From Flavobacteriia bacterium (GTDB lineage Bacteria > Bacteroidota > Bacteroidia > Flavobacteriales_D > Crocinitomicaceae): DNA of 64,000 nucleotides. Position numbers and translations under genes: made by a program. Shown here in pieces: positions 1 to 9,608 of the stretch; the first letter of the stretch is position 1, and every line of letters begins with the position of its first letter. Below the pieces are notes generated by a model. The model ran no database searches, was not told the origin of the DNA, and saw only the letters and a program-made list of their open reading frames with translations. The stretch covers positions 1 through 64,000 of the forward strand of contig JACOTM010000048.1 in NCBI GenBank assembly GCA_016178305.1, read 5' to 3'.

Positions 1-104
1 ATATTCAAAGTTGTTTAGCCTTCCAATTATTAACCTTATTTTAACCTATAGATAAAAAAATGAAGTAAAACTCAGTGTTTATAGGGATAGTGGAATGTTA
101 ATGT

Positions 105-143
105 GACACCATATAAGGCATATAAGGTCATATAAGTGGTGTC
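105..143. repeat. Iterated ATATAAG element inside a short inverted repeat
   Basis: Three copies of ATATAAG lie at 111-117, 120-126 and 130-136, a spacing of 9-10 bases, close to one helical turn. The set is bracketed by GACACCA (105-111) and its complement TGGTGTC (137-143). It lies about 60 bases upstream of the CYTH gene and could be a protein-binding site; no regulator is identified. Confidence 0.35.
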
Positions 144-200
144 CTGATTATTTATTAGAAATGGTTTTAGTTTAGTTAATTAACCCTTACTATGGTTATT

Positions 201-650
201 ATGGAAATAGAAAGAAAATTTACTGTTAATATTGAAAAATGGGCTGAAGTAATAAAACCTCAGCCTATTTTTATTGCACAATCTTATTTATCAAGCTCTC
301 CTGAATGTACTGTAAGAGTTCGTTTAAAAGGGGATAAAGCCTATTTGACGATTAAAGGGAAAACTACAGGAATCAGTAGGTCAGAATTTGAATACGAAGT
401 TCCAGTTGGTGAAGCGAAAGAAATGATGAATACACTTTCATCAAAGACTTTATCTAAAAAACGCTATGAAATCAATATTGGAAATCATCTTTGGGAAGTC
501 GATGTTTTTGAAGGGAAATTAGCTGGTTTGATCATTGCTGAAATTGAATTGACTTCAGAAGGTGAATTCTTTGAATTACCTGAATGGGTGATTGAAGATG
601 TTTCTCATGATGTTCAATATTATAATTCTAATTTGATTGAACGTTTGTAG
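201..650 (+). CDS. CYTH domain protein (triphosphate tunnel metalloenzyme)
   Basis: The protein opens with the CYTH signature ExExK (MEIERKF), followed by the paired basic strands VRVRLKG and YLTIKG and the acidic strand FEYEVP that line the triphosphate tunnel of this family. At about 150 residues it matches the short bacterial CYTH proteins, which hydrolyse inorganic tripolyphosphate or related triphosphates with a divalent metal; the substrate here cannot be told from sequence. An in-frame ATG at 192 would add three residues (MVI), but the start at 201 places the signature at the N-terminus as is usual. It is cytoplasmic, with no signal peptide. The next gene starts 41 bases downstream on the same strand, so the two may be co-transcribed. 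Confidence 0.85.
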   Translation: MEIERKFTVNIEKWAEVIKPQPIFIAQSYLSSSPECTVRVRLKGDKAYLTIKGKTTGISRSEFEYEVPVGEAKEMMNTLSSKTLSKKRYEINIGNHLWEVDVFEGKLAGLIIAEIELTSEGEFFELPEWVIEDVSHDVQYYNSNLIERL

Positions 651-691
651 TTCAATTATTCCGATATTTACACTTCAAATAACATCTCATT

Positions 692-2887
692 TTGAAGCAA
701 AAAGTTTTTTTCATCACTCCTCCATTTACGCAGTTAAACACGCCTTATCCGGCAACTGCTTATTTAAAAGGATTTCTCAACACGCATCAAGTTCCTGTTT
801 ACCAAACAGATTTGGGTATTGAAGTGATATTGAAATTATTTTCAAAAGAAGGATTGATTCATTTATTTAATTCAATTGACAACACAAAAATCTTATCTGA
901 AAATAGTCGTAGAATTGTTCGCTTAAAAAGTGAATACATCAAAGCAATTGATCCGGTTATTTCATTTTTACACGATAAAAATCCAACTTTAGCGCACTTA
1001 ATTTGTGAACGCAATTATTTGCCAGAAGCTTCTCGTTTCAATCATCTAGAGGATTTGGAATGGGCTTTTGGAACGATGGGAATTCGTGATAAAGCGCGTC
1101 ATTTTGCGACTTTATTTTTAGAAGATATTTCTGATTTAATCATCGAAGCAATTGATCCTCATTTTGGTTTTAGTCGTTATGCTGAACGTTTGGGAAGATC
1201 GGCTTTGAGTTTTGATGGAATGTATAAAGCGCTTCAACTTACTGATACGTACATTGATTCGATTTTACTTTCATTGTTGAAAGAGAAATTGGAACAAGAA
1301 CAACCTACATTAGTTGCGATTTCTGTTCCGTTTCCAGGAAATCTATATGCAGCTTTTAAATGTGGTCAGTATATTAAAAAACATTATCCAACTATCAAAG
1401 TTACGATGGGTGGAGGTTATGCGAATACGGAATTACGTTCAGTAAAAGATCAACATGTTTTTGAGTTTGTTGATTTCATTACTTTAGATGATGGCGAACG
1501 AGCATTATTAAATTTATTGGAGTATTTGGAAGGCAATCGTTCGGAAGAATTATTGAAACGAACATTTAAACTTTCAAATAACGAAGTTGTTTATATCAAT
1601 GGTTCAAAAGATCCTGATTTCAAACAAAAAGATGTTGGAACACCCGATTATTCTGATTTGCCTTTGGATAAATATTTGTCGGTAATTGAAATTGCAAATC
1701 CCATGCATCGATTATGGAGCGATGGTCGATGGAACAAATTAACCTTGGCGCATGGTTGTTATTGGGGAAAATGTACATTTTGTGATATTTCATTGGATTA
1801 TATCAAAACGTATGAGGCTGCAACAGCTACGATTTTAGTCGATCGTATTGAACAGCTAATTCAACAAACAGGAAACAATGGATTTCATTTTGTTGATGAA
1901 GCTGCGCCACCGGCTTTGATGCGTGAAGTTGCGTTGGAAATCATTCGAAGAGAATTGACAGTTGTTTGGTGGACGAATATTCGTTTTGAAAAAAGTTTCT
2001 CGTTTGATTTATGTAGACTTCTTGCTCAGTCAGGATGTATCGCTGTTTCAGGTGGTTTAGAGGTTGCTTCTGATCGTTTACTTCGATTGATAGAAAAAGG
2101 AGTAACTGTTGCGCAAGTTGCAAAAGTTGCTGATAATTTTACGCAATCAGGTATCATGGTGCATGCTTATTTGATGTATGGATTCCCAACTCAAACGGCA
2201 CAAGAAACGATTGATTCTTTAGAAGTCGTTCGACAGTTATTTGAATTAGGCGTTCTTCAATCTGGTTTTTGGCATCAATTTGCGATGACAGCTCATAGTC
2301 CCGTTGGTTTGAATCCTGAAAAATACAATGTAATTAGAAATACACCTTTGGATGGGACTTTTGCGAATAATGATCTATACCATGACGATCCAACTGGTTG
2401 TGAACATGAATTATTTAGTGAAGGTTTGAAAAAATCGTTGTTCAATTATATGCATGGAATTGGTTTTGAATTACCCCTGCAACAATGGTTTGATTTTAAA
2501 ATTCCGAAAACAATTATTCCAAAAACATATATTGAACGTTCAATTGATGTTTCCGATGATAAGGAAATTAAACCAAGTTCCAAATTGATTTGGTTAGGTG
2601 GTGAAATCCAAAAGCGACTTTACTCAAAAAATAAAAAAGGAAAAACGCAAGCAATGGTAGAATTGAGTATCGCTTCAAAAAAAGAAGATGTGTTCATCAA
2701 TGTGAAAGAGGAAATAGGTCATTGGTTGTTTGATGAGTTGAATGAAATGCATGTCAAAAATAAAAAATTCAGAACCTTTGAACTTTTTAAAAGCAGTTAT
2801 GAATTAGCAAATATTGGTGATTTTGAGATTTTTTGGAGCAGTTTTACATTTGCCCAATTAAGGGATAACGGCTTGTATGTAATTTAA
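692..2887 (+). CDS. B12-binding-type radical SAM protein
   Basis: This is a large (731 residues) radical SAM enzyme of unassigned reaction. The N-terminus (VFFITPPFTQ) and the VAISVPFPGNLYAAF and VTMGGGYAN segments fit a cobalamin-binding-like Rossmann domain ahead of the radical SAM core. The cluster motif around residue 354 reads HGCYWGKCTFCD, giving Cys356, Cys361 and Cys364, a CX4CX2C spacing rather than the usual CX3CX2C. Later core strands (GFHFVDEAAPP, ISGGLEVASDRLL, YLMYGFPTQT) follow the expected order. The start is a TTG; the first in-frame ATG is far downstream and would remove the N-terminal domain. About 200 further residues follow the core and are not recognised. No substrate can be assigned from the CYTH and lipoprotein neighbours. 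Confidence 0.8.
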   Translation: MKQKVFFITPPFTQLNTPYPATAYLKGFLNTHQVPVYQTDLGIEVILKLFSKEGLIHLFNSIDNTKILSENSRRIVRLKSEYIKAIDPVISFLHDKNPTLAHLICERNYLPEASRFNHLEDLEWAFGTMGIRDKARHFATLFLEDISDLIIEAIDPHFGFSRYAERLGRSALSFDGMYKALQLTDTYIDSILLSLLKEKLEQEQPTLVAISVPFPGNLYAAFKCGQYIKKHYPTIKVTMGGGYANTELRSVKDQHVFEFVDFITLDDGERALLNLLEYLEGNRSEELLKRTFKLSNNEVVYINGSKDPDFKQKDVGTPDYSDLPLDKYLSVIEIANPMHRLWSDGRWNKLTLAHGCYWGKCTFCDISLDYIKTYEAATATILVDRIEQLIQQTGNNGFHFVDEAAPPALMREVALEIIRRELTVVWWTNIRFEKSFSFDLCRLLAQSGCIAVSGGLEVASDRLLRLIEKGVTVAQVAKVADNFTQSGIMVHAYLMYGFPTQTAQETIDSLEVVRQLFELGVLQSGFWHQFAMTAHSPVGLNPEKYNVIRNTPLDGTFANNDLYHDDPTGCEHELFSEGLKKSLFNYMHGIGFELPLQQWFDFKIPKTIIPKTYIERSIDVSDDKEIKPSSKLIWLGGEIQKRLYSKNKKGKTQAMVELSIASKKEDVFINVKEEIGHWLFDELNEMHVKNKKFRTFELFKSSYELANIGDFEIFWSSFTFAQLRDNGLYVI

Positions 2888-2891
2888 CAAT

Positions 2892-3437
2892 TTATTTTTT
2901 CAACGTATCTAATTCTAAAGCTAAATTCAAAGACTTGCAGCGATTAGAGTCTAAATAATGGTATGCATCTGGAAATAGAATTCGTTGTTTCGCTACGGAA
3001 TTTAATTTGTTTTGAAAATCTCGATTGTAATATTTTACTGAAATTGTAGAATCATTTTGCAGGGTTAACCGCATAAATACTTTATTGACAGTATGGCGTT
3101 TCATCAGTTTAATAATATCGTACTCTTTTGAAGAAAGAATTTCAGGCCTCCAATAAACTTCAATTTTATGATGATGTATGGTAATTGGGAAAATCACATT
3201 ACAGTCAGGTGCAAATTCTAAAGTTAAGCGATTAAATGTTTTGAAATTGAAATGTAAGATACTGGATGAAACACCACAATTTGAAAAAGCCCAATTCGAA
3301 TTTTTTTCTTTAATAACTTCTTCGATGGAAATGAATTTTGTTTTTTGATTCGCTTTCTTTTTTTTGGGGATACCGCTACAACAGCTTACGAATGTAAAAC
3401 CAACTAAGAGTATGGAAATAAAATATTTTAAAAGCAT
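2892..3437 (-). CDS. Putative lipoprotein of unknown function
   Basis: A 181-residue protein starting with a hydrophobic signal (LLKYFISILLVGFTF) and a lipobox-like VSCC, so it is probably an envelope lipoprotein. The mature part is basic and has no domain I recognise. The gene is convergent with the radical SAM gene, with only four bases between the stop codons, and divergent from the leucine operon. Confidence 0.6.
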   Translation of the reverse strand: MLLKYFISILLVGFTFVSCCSGIPKKKKANQKTKFISIEEVIKEKNSNWAFSNCGVSSSILHFNFKTFNRLTLEFAPDCNVIFPITIHHHKIEVYWRPEILSSKEYDIIKLMKRHTVNKVFMRLTLQNDSTISVKYYNRDFQNKLNSVAKQRILFPDAYHYLDSNRCKSLNLALELDTLKK

Positions 3438-3559
3438 TTTAGAATCAAAGTTATTTTACTATTCAATTGAATTTTAAATAAAGTTACATTAAAAAAAGGC
3501 AAAAATCTAATTTAACCACAATAAAAAAGTTAACTCTAAATAGTTGAAAAACAATAAAT

Positions 3560-3580
3560 AGCAATTAAGTATTGCTTTTT
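3560..3580 (+). promoter_or_regulatory. Terminator-like hairpin in the leu operon leader
   Basis: AGCAAT (3560-3565) and ATTGCT (3571-3576) form a 6-bp stem with a 5-nt loop, followed by four more T residues, about 110 bases upstream of leuA. Downstream of it, a 16-codon ORF at 3605-3655 encodes MNFYSLNKFGSLLPDS and contains a Leu-Leu pair. A hairpin before the short ORF is not the classical attenuation order, so control by this element is only a suggestion. Confidence 0.25.
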
Positions 3581-3692
3581 GACCAACGGAGCACCTCTTA
3601 AAAAATGAATTTTTATTCCTTGAATAAGTTCGGAAGTTTGTTACCCGATTCATGAATGGCTATAAATTTTACTGTAACAAATTAGAAATTGA

Positions 3693-4889
3693 ATGAAAAA
3701 TCAAATTATAATATTTGACACAACTTTAAGGGATGGCGAACAAGTTCCTGGTTCAAAATTAAATACTGCCGAAAAAATAAAAATTGCTTATCAATTAGAA
3801 GCTCTTGGAGTCAATGTGATTGAAGCAGGTTTTCCAATTTCTAGTCCTGGCGATTTTGAAGCGGTAGAAGCAATTGCTAAGCGGATCAAATTTGCAACGG
3901 TTTGTGCATTAACGCGAGCTGTCGAAAAAGACATAGATGTGGCAGCTGATGCGTTGAAACAAGCGGTTGCCCCACGGATTCATACTGGAATTGGAACTTC
4001 TGATTTTCATGTGTATTCTAAATTAAACATGAATCGCAGTTCTGTATTAGAGCAGGCAATTGCTTCTGTAAAATATGCAAAAAAATATGTATCTGATGTT
4101 GAGTTTTATGCGGAAGATGCAGGAAGGACTGAAAATCAATATTTAGCTAAGGTGGTGGAAGCTGTCATTAAAGCAGGAGCAACAGTTGTGAATATTCCAG
4201 ATACTACTGGTTTTTGCTTGCCGGAAGAATATGGTGCAAAAATCAACTATTTAATGGAAAATGTAAAGGGAATTGAAAATGTAATCATTTCTACGCATTG
4301 TCATAATGATTTAGGTTTAGCTACTGCAAATGCAATTGCTGGAATTGAAAATGGAGCTCGTCAAATCGAATGTACGATGAATGGCATTGGAGAAAGAGCA
4401 GGTAATACTTCTTTGGAAGAGGTGGTTATGATTATGCAAAAACATGATCGGTTACAATTTATTAATACAATTAATTCGAAATTATTATGCGAGACAAGTC
4501 AAATGGTTTCAGATATGATGCAAATGCCAATTCAAGCAAATAAAGCCATTGTGGGATCGAATGCCTTTGCACATTCTTCTGGGATTCACCAAGATGGGTT
4601 TTTAAAAAATAGAGAGAATTATGAAATTATAACTCCTGAAGAAGTTGGAGCAATTGATTCGAGTATCGTTTTGACAGCAAGAAGTGGAAGAGCTGCGCTG
4701 GCATACCGATTGAAAAATATTGGATTTGATTTAACGAAAGATGAAATTACAAATTTATACCCCGAATTTTTAGAAATGGCAGATAAAGAAAAGGAAATTA
4801 GAGACGAACAATTGAAAATTTTGATTGATAAAGCTTCTTTTCTAAATATAAATAGTCAAAACATTCAGGCAAGTTCCGTGAATCTATAA
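3693..4889 (+). CDS. leuA: 2-isopropylmalate synthase, short form
   Basis: Catalyses the first committed step of leucine synthesis: acetyl-CoA plus 2-oxoisovalerate to 2-isopropylmalate. The family signature [10 protein letters not shown] is near the N-terminus and the metal-binding HCHND is at residues 202-206. The [17 protein letters not shown] and [10 protein letters not shown] motifs of the catalytic and linker regions are present. The protein is 398 residues long and stops after the accessory subdomains, lacking the C-terminal LeuA regulatory (leucine-binding) domain of the classical enzyme of 500 or more residues. The related homocitrate and citramalate synthases share this fold, but the complete leuC-leuD-leuB set downstream supports the leucine assignment. 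It is the first gene of the operon, 16 bases before leuC. Confidence 0.93.
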   Translation: MKNQIIIFDTTLRDGEQVPGSKLNTAEKIKIAYQLEALGVNVIEAGFPISSPGDFEAVEAIAKRIKFATVCALTRAVEKDIDVAADALKQAVAPRIHTGIGTSDFHVYSKLNMNRSSVLEQAIASVKYAKKYVSDVEFYAEDAGRTENQYLAKVVEAVIKAGATVVNIPDTTGFCLPEEYGAKINYLMENVKGIENVIISTHCHNDLGLATANAIAGIENGARQIECTMNGIGERAGNTSLEEVVMIMQKHDRLQFINTINSKLLCETSQMVSDMMQMPIQANKAIVGSNAFAHSSGIHQDGFLKNRENYEIITPEEVGAIDSSIVLTARSGRAALAYRLKNIGFDLTKDEITNLYPEFLEMADKEKEIRDEQLKILIDKASFLNINSQNIQASSVNL

Positions 4890-4905
4890 TCATAAAAATC
4901 AACAA

Positions 4906-6276
4906 ATGAAGACATTAGTAGAAAAAATTTGGGACAATCATGTGGTTAAAATGTTGGATGAAAAAGAAGCTGTTATTTACATCGATCGACATTATATTCA
5001 TGAAGTGACTAGTCCTCAGGCTTTTGATATGTTAAAAGAAAAAGGATTGCAAGTGTTTCGTCCGAAAAAAACAACAGCAACAGTTGATCACAATATTCCG
5101 ACATTAAAGCAAGAGTTGCCCATTGAGGAAAAAGAATCGTTGAAACAGGTAGAACAATTACGACAAAATTGCAAAGATTTTGGAATTGAATTGCAAGATT
5201 TAGGAAGCAAACATCAAGGGATTGTACATGTTATTGGACCTGAAATGGGATTAACAATTCCGGGCTCTACAATTGTGTGCGGAGATAGTCATACCTCAAC
5301 GCATGGTGCATTTGGAACAATTGCTTTTGGAATAGGAACGTCTGAAGTGGCAACAGTTTTTGCAAGTCAATGTGTGATTCAATCAAAACCTTTGACAATG
5401 AAAATTGAAATTAATGGGGAGATTGGGAAGTACGTTACGCCTAAAGATGTTGTGTTACAAGTTATCGCAAAAATAGGAACAGCAGGTGCAACAGGTTATT
5501 TTATTGAATTTTCAGGGAATGTAATTCAAGAAATGTCGATGGAGGGACGAATGACAGTTTGTAATATGAGCATTGAAATGGGAGCAAGAGGAGGATTGAT
5601 TGCGCCAGATGAAATTACTTTTTCTTATTTAGAGCAAACAGATTATTGGAAAAATAGAGTAGCAGATTTTCAACTTCAAAAAGAGAATTGGAAATTGTTA
5701 AAATCAGATCAAAATGCTGAATTTGATCGTTTTGTTACGATTGATGCAACAGAAATTCAACAATTGATGACGTATGGAACAAATCCGGGTACTGGAATTC
5801 CGATTGGTTCTCTTATTCCTAATCAGGATGGAGGAATTGATTATATGCAATTTAAGCAAAATGAATCCATGGTGGGTATTCCTGTAGATTATGTTTTTCT
5901 TGGAAGTTGTACAAATGGAAGAATTGAAGATTTACGCCAATTTGCTTCAATCGTAAAAGGTAAGCAAAAAGCAGAAAATGTAACAGCGTGGATTGTTCCT
6001 GGTTCGAAACAAGTGGAGGAGCAATGTAGAATAGAAGGAATCGATATTATCTTAAAAAATGCCGGTTTTGAATTACGTCAGCCAGGGTGTTCAGCATGTT
6101 TAGCAATGAATCCAGACAAAGTTCCAACAGGAAAATTATGTGTTTCAACATCGAATCGAAATTTTGAAGGTAGGCAAGGGAAAGGTTCGCGTACCATTTT
6201 AGCAAGTCCAATTACAGCCGCTATGTGTGCCGTTGCTGGTGAAATTGTTTCATATAAAGAATTTGAATTATTATAA
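4906..6276 (+). CDS. leuC: 3-isopropylmalate dehydratase large subunit
   Basis: With LeuD this forms the isopropylmalate isomerase that converts 2- to 3-isopropylmalate. The aconitase-type 4Fe-4S ligands are visible as Cys335 (FLGSCTNGR), Cys395 and Cys398 (GCSACLAMNPD). The N-terminal VDHNIPT and GDSHTSTHGAFG motifs are intact, and the length (456 residues) is normal. leuD starts four bases after the stop. Confidence 0.96.
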   Translation: MKTLVEKIWDNHVVKMLDEKEAVIYIDRHYIHEVTSPQAFDMLKEKGLQVFRPKKTTATVDHNIPTLKQELPIEEKESLKQVEQLRQNCKDFGIELQDLGSKHQGIVHVIGPEMGLTIPGSTIVCGDSHTSTHGAFGTIAFGIGTSEVATVFASQCVIQSKPLTMKIEINGEIGKYVTPKDVVLQVIAKIGTAGATGYFIEFSGNVIQEMSMEGRMTVCNMSIEMGARGGLIAPDEITFSYLEQTDYWKNRVADFQLQKENWKLLKSDQNAEFDRFVTIDATEIQQLMTYGTNPGTGIPIGSLIPNQDGGIDYMQFKQNESMVGIPVDYVFLGSCTNGRIEDLRQFASIVKGKQKAENVTAWIVPGSKQVEEQCRIEGIDIILKNAGFELRQPGCSACLAMNPDKVPTGKLCVSTSNRNFEGRQGKGSRTILASPITAAMCAVAGEIVSYKEFELL

Positions 6277-6279
6277 ATT

Positions 6280-6849
6280 ATGGAAAAATTTGAACGATTA
6301 ATTTCTAATTACACATTATTAGAAACAGAAAATATTGATACAGACCAAATTATTCCAGCTGTACACTTAAAATCTATTGAAAGAATCAATTTTGGGAAAT
6401 ATTTATTTTCAAATTGGAGAAATGAAGGGAAATTGGATGAGATAGAATGGCCTCGCAATGGGACTACAAATAAAGTTTTGGTTGCAGGCTCCAATTTTGG
6501 CTGTGGCTCAAGTCGAGAACATGCTGTTTGGGCTTTGTCGGATTATGGATTTAAAGTAATCTTATCAACTCAAATAGCCGATATTTTTTCTTTAAATGCC
6601 TTGAATAATGGAGTGTTACCAATCAAAATTTCAGAAGAATTATACCGTCATTTAATCAAATTGAACAACACCAATTGTCAAATTGAAATTGATTTAGAAA
6701 CTCAAGAAGTGATTCTTGATTCAGTCGGGAAAAAAGAAAAATTTAAAATTTCAGAATTTAAACGGGAATGTTTATTGAATGGATTTGATACAATTGATTA
6801 TTTAGTAAGTATTTATTCAGATATTGAAAATTATGAGCAAGCAAGGTAA
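6280..6849 (+). CDS. leuD: 3-isopropylmalate dehydratase small subunit
   Basis: This is the swivelling small subunit of isopropylmalate isomerase. The key loop GSNFGCGSSREHAVWAL and the upstream NIDTDQIIPA motif are intact, and the 189-residue length is normal for LeuD. Its 3' end overlaps the ATG of leuB by 17 bases, which suggests translational coupling. Confidence 0.95.
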   Translation: MEKFERLISNYTLLETENIDTDQIIPAVHLKSIERINFGKYLFSNWRNEGKLDEIEWPRNGTTNKVLVAGSNFGCGSSREHAVWALSDYGFKVILSTQIADIFSLNALNNGVLPIKISEELYRHLIKLNNTNCQIEIDLETQEVILDSVGKKEKFKISEFKRECLLNGFDTIDYLVSIYSDIENYEQAR

Positions 6850-7966
6850 TTCTTATAAAATAATTGTTTTAGCAGGTGATGGAATTGGACCTGAAATCAT
6901 AAAGCAAGCAGAAAAAACAATTCGTGCTATTGAATTTAAATTTAACCATTCGTTTGATTTAATTTATTCTGATTTTGGTGCAATTTCTATTGATAAACAT
7001 GGAATCCCATTTACACTAGAAACAGAAAATTTATGTTTAGAATCGGATGCTATTTTATTGGGAGCAATCGGTGATCCAAAGTATGACAACGATCCCACAA
7101 TTAAAGTGCGACCAGAACAAGGACTTTTGGCGTTGAGGAAAGTGCTGGGTTTGTTTTCAAATATTCGACCGTTAAAAATTTATGATTCCTTGAAAGAAAT
7201 TTCTCCTTTGAAATCAGATCGTATTCAAAATGTTGACATCGAAATTTATAGAGAATTAACAGGAGGGATTTATTTTGGAGAAAAAGAATTTAATGAAATA
7301 ACGAATACCGCTTATGATATATGTAGTTATTCAGAAATTGAAATTAGGCGTATTGCAATCAAGGCTTTTGAAGCAGCGGGAAAACGTAAAAATAAATTAA
7401 CTTTAGTTGATAAAGCGAATGTATTAGCTACGAGTAAATTATGGAGGCAGGTAGTAAAGGAAATTCAACTGGATTATCCAAATGTAGTTGTAGATTTTAT
7501 GTATGTGGACAATGCAGCAATGCAATTGTTAATCAATCCATCTCAATTTGATGTTCTTTTAACTGAAAACATGTTTGGAGATATATTGTCAGATGAAGCA
7601 AGTGTCTTAAGTGGCTCAATCGGACTGTTACCATCTGCCTCAATCGGTGAAAAACATGCATTATTTGAGCCAATTCATGGGTCGTATCCTCAAGCAAAAG
7701 GAAAAGGAATTGCAAATCCAATCGCAACAATATTATCAGTAGCAATGATGATGGATTATTTCAATTTAACAGAAGAAGCGACAATGATTAGAGAAGCGGT
7801 AGATTTTGTAATTGAAAATAAAATTTTAACACCTGATTTAAATCCTATTGATGCTTTCTCGACAGATTATGTTGGAGACGTAATTGCATGTTTGATTGAG
7901 TCGGAATTACCATTGGAAAACATTAGTTTAGAAAATGCATTAGCAAATCGAATGACCATCATATAA
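6833..7966 (+). CDS. leuB: 3-isopropylmalate dehydrogenase
   Basis: Oxidatively decarboxylates 3-isopropylmalate with NAD+ to the precursor of leucine. The N-terminal GDGIGPEI, the substrate-loop ELTGGIYFGEK, the VDKANVL segment and the metal-binding NMFGDILSDEAS are present. The start is taken at ATG 6833 (MSKQGNSYKI); an in-frame TTG at 6824 would add three residues. The arrangement leuA-leuC-leuD-leuB is a complete leucine branch. A long imperfect hairpin (8003-8010 with 8051-8058) downstream could end the transcript, but it has no T tract. Confidence 0.95.
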   Translation: MSKQGNSYKIIVLAGDGIGPEIIKQAEKTIRAIEFKFNHSFDLIYSDFGAISIDKHGIPFTLETENLCLESDAILLGAIGDPKYDNDPTIKVRPEQGLLALRKVLGLFSNIRPLKIYDSLKEISPLKSDRIQNVDIEIYRELTGGIYFGEKEFNEITNTAYDICSYSEIEIRRIAIKAFEAAGKRKNKLTLVDKANVLATSKLWRQVVKEIQLDYPNVVVDFMYVDNAAMQLLINPSQFDVLLTENMFGDILSDEASVLSGSIGLLPSASIGEKHALFEPIHGSYPQAKGKGIANPIATILSVAMMMDYFNLTEEATMIREAVDFVIENKILTPDLNPIDAFSTDYVGDVIACLIESELPLENISLENALANRMTII

Positions 7967-8138
7967 TCGCATTGATTCTAAAAAGAAAAGATGGTGTGAA
8001 AGCGCTATTTTTTCTTTTTGAAATTTAGAATATCCGATCTTTGATGAAAGAAATAGCGGAGATTATTTAAAATATTTTCATCAAAATATACATTTCTAAA
8101 TTCATTTTTTACATTTGCAGTGAAACAAATCATTGAAG

Positions 8139-8822
8139 ATGAAAAAAACACTATTTATTGCAACATTATTTTTAGGGAATTTTATGGGGTTTGGGCAAGA
8201 ACAAGATTCTTCATTCATTTTTGATGAGGTTTCAATTTCTGTCAATAGAACGTTTGTTTCAGATGCAAATACAACAGATCAGTATGGATTTGGATTAGGA
8301 ATTTATCATACATTTCGAAAAGAACATAAATTAAATGTACGGACAGGTGTTGAATTTAACCAAACAGGTCAAAAGAAAGGATTGATTTATGAAGGGGAAT
8401 ATATTTTGTTCGACGGTCAACATATATACGAAAAAACCTTTACGAATGTGAATTACAGATTAAATTGCCTCTCAGTTCCCTTGACCGCTCGTTACAATTT
8501 CGGAAGTAAAATTAAATTTTTCGCCGAAGGAGGAATTTATGCTGATTTGATGTTTAATGCACGTAGAGATGCTTATATGTTTAGTGCAGAATGGAGAGAT
8601 ACGGCTTTTGTAGTGAAAAATGAAGATGTTCAAGAATCTGTAAATCTTGTTAATACAATTGGTTCTACTTTCAGTTTCGGGATACGATTTCCAATTAAAA
8701 AATATGAACTTATCATTCGTCCAGAATATAAATTTGCCTTCAGAAAAGTTTATGATTCCAATATCTCAATTACGGATATGTATAATCATTATGCTAAATT
8801 GACTTTTGGATTTAAATGGTGA
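8139..8822 (+). CDS. Outer-membrane beta-barrel protein
   Basis: The signal peptide MKKTLFIATLFLGNFMGFGQ is followed by alternating amphipathic strands (for example LNVRTGVEFNQTG, KIKFFAEGGIYADLMF, YELIIRPEYKFAF), and the protein ends on an aromatic strand (AKLTFGFKW), all as in the small porin-like outer-membrane barrels of Bacteroidota. The ATG at 8139 is preferred over TTG 8133 because it gives a clean signal peptide. A TAnnTTTG box (TACATTTG, 8110-8117) just upstream fits a promoter -7 element. Ligand and role are unknown. Confidence 0.75.
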   Translation: MKKTLFIATLFLGNFMGFGQEQDSSFIFDEVSISVNRTFVSDANTTDQYGFGLGIYHTFRKEHKLNVRTGVEFNQTGQKKGLIYEGEYILFDGQHIYEKTFTNVNYRLNCLSVPLTARYNFGSKIKFFAEGGIYADLMFNARRDAYMFSAEWRDTAFVVKNEDVQESVNLVNTIGSTFSFGIRFPIKKYELIIRPEYKFAFRKVYDSNISITDMYNHYAKLTFGFKW

Positions 8823-9077
8823 TCAAACTGTAAAAAGCATAAAAGGACATAAAAAGGAATTGTTTGATATGTTTTTGAAATATAAAAGTGTCTTCTGAGG
8901 ATTTTCTTTTGTTAGAATTGATTTTGATGGAAACAGCAGCTACTGTAATTACTTTGCATACTTTCTCTTTGAGTTATGAGAATTTTCAGTATTGGGGATA
9001 CTTCGTTGTTTTTCAATTTAACCTATATTAGCTATTGATAACTAGGTATTTATGTTTGTTAAAAGCAAACTTAAAAC

Positions 9078-9608
9078 TTAAATTTCTCTCTTCGCAAATT
9101 CCCATAAAACGACACCTGCGCAAACCGACACATTAAGGCTATGTTTTGTACCAAACTGAGGAATTTCAATAATGTAATCAGATTGATCTATTGCGTCTTG
9201 GTTGACTCCATCTACTTCATTTCCAAAGATTAATGCATATTTTCTTTTTGGTAGGTTTGGAACATCTTGTAAGAACGTTGTTTTTTCAGCTTGCTCGATA
9301 CTGCAAATTTTCACATCCTCTTTTTTCAATTCTTCGATTAACTCGATGATATTTGTACGATGCTCCCACTCTACTGATTCAGTTGCACCTAAAGCTGTTT
9401 TTTGAATATCTCTATGTGGTGGTGTTGCCGTGATCCCACATAAATAAATTTTTTCAACATTAAAAGCATCTGAAGTTCTGAAAAAAGAACCGATATTATT
9501 TAAGCTACGGATGCTATCTAAAATTACAATAATTGGAAATTTTTCTTGTTTTTTGAATTCTTCCTCAGAAACGCGTTCCAATTCCCATAATTTTAATTTT
9601 TTATTCAT
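9078..9608 (-). CDS. SpoU/TrmH-family RNA 2'-O-methyltransferase
   Basis: A SPOUT-fold methyltransferase using S-adenosylmethionine. Motif 1 (LDSIRSLNNIGSFFRTSDAF), motif 2 (LIFGNEVDGV) and motif 3 (SLNVSVCAGVVLWEF) are all visible and make up the trefoil-knot cofactor site. At about 176 residues it has only the catalytic domain and no N-terminal RNA-binding extension. The target could be tRNA (TrmH-like) or rRNA and is not resolved. The start is taken at ATG 9608 (MNKKLKLWEL); an upstream ATG at 9629 would add seven residues. Confidence 0.85.
   Translation of the reverse strand: MNKKLKLWELERVSEEEFKKQEKFPIIVILDSIRSLNNIGSFFRTSDAFNVEKIYLCGITATPPHRDIQKTALGATESVEWEHRTNIIELIEELKKEDVKICSIEQAEKTTFLQDVPNLPKRKYALIFGNEVDGVNQDAIDQSDYIIEIPQFGTKHSLNVSVCAGVVLWEFAKREI

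Noticed and set aside
8003-8058. Long hairpin CGCTATTT/AAATAGCG after leuB
   Set aside because: The arms are 40 bases apart with no T tract on either side, so a terminator call is not supported.
8925-9055. Possible 34-residue ORF (METAATVITLHTF...) in the spacer before the RNA methyltransferase gene
   Set aside because: No promoter box, no terminator and no distinctive composition; several frames are open there by chance in AT-rich DNA.
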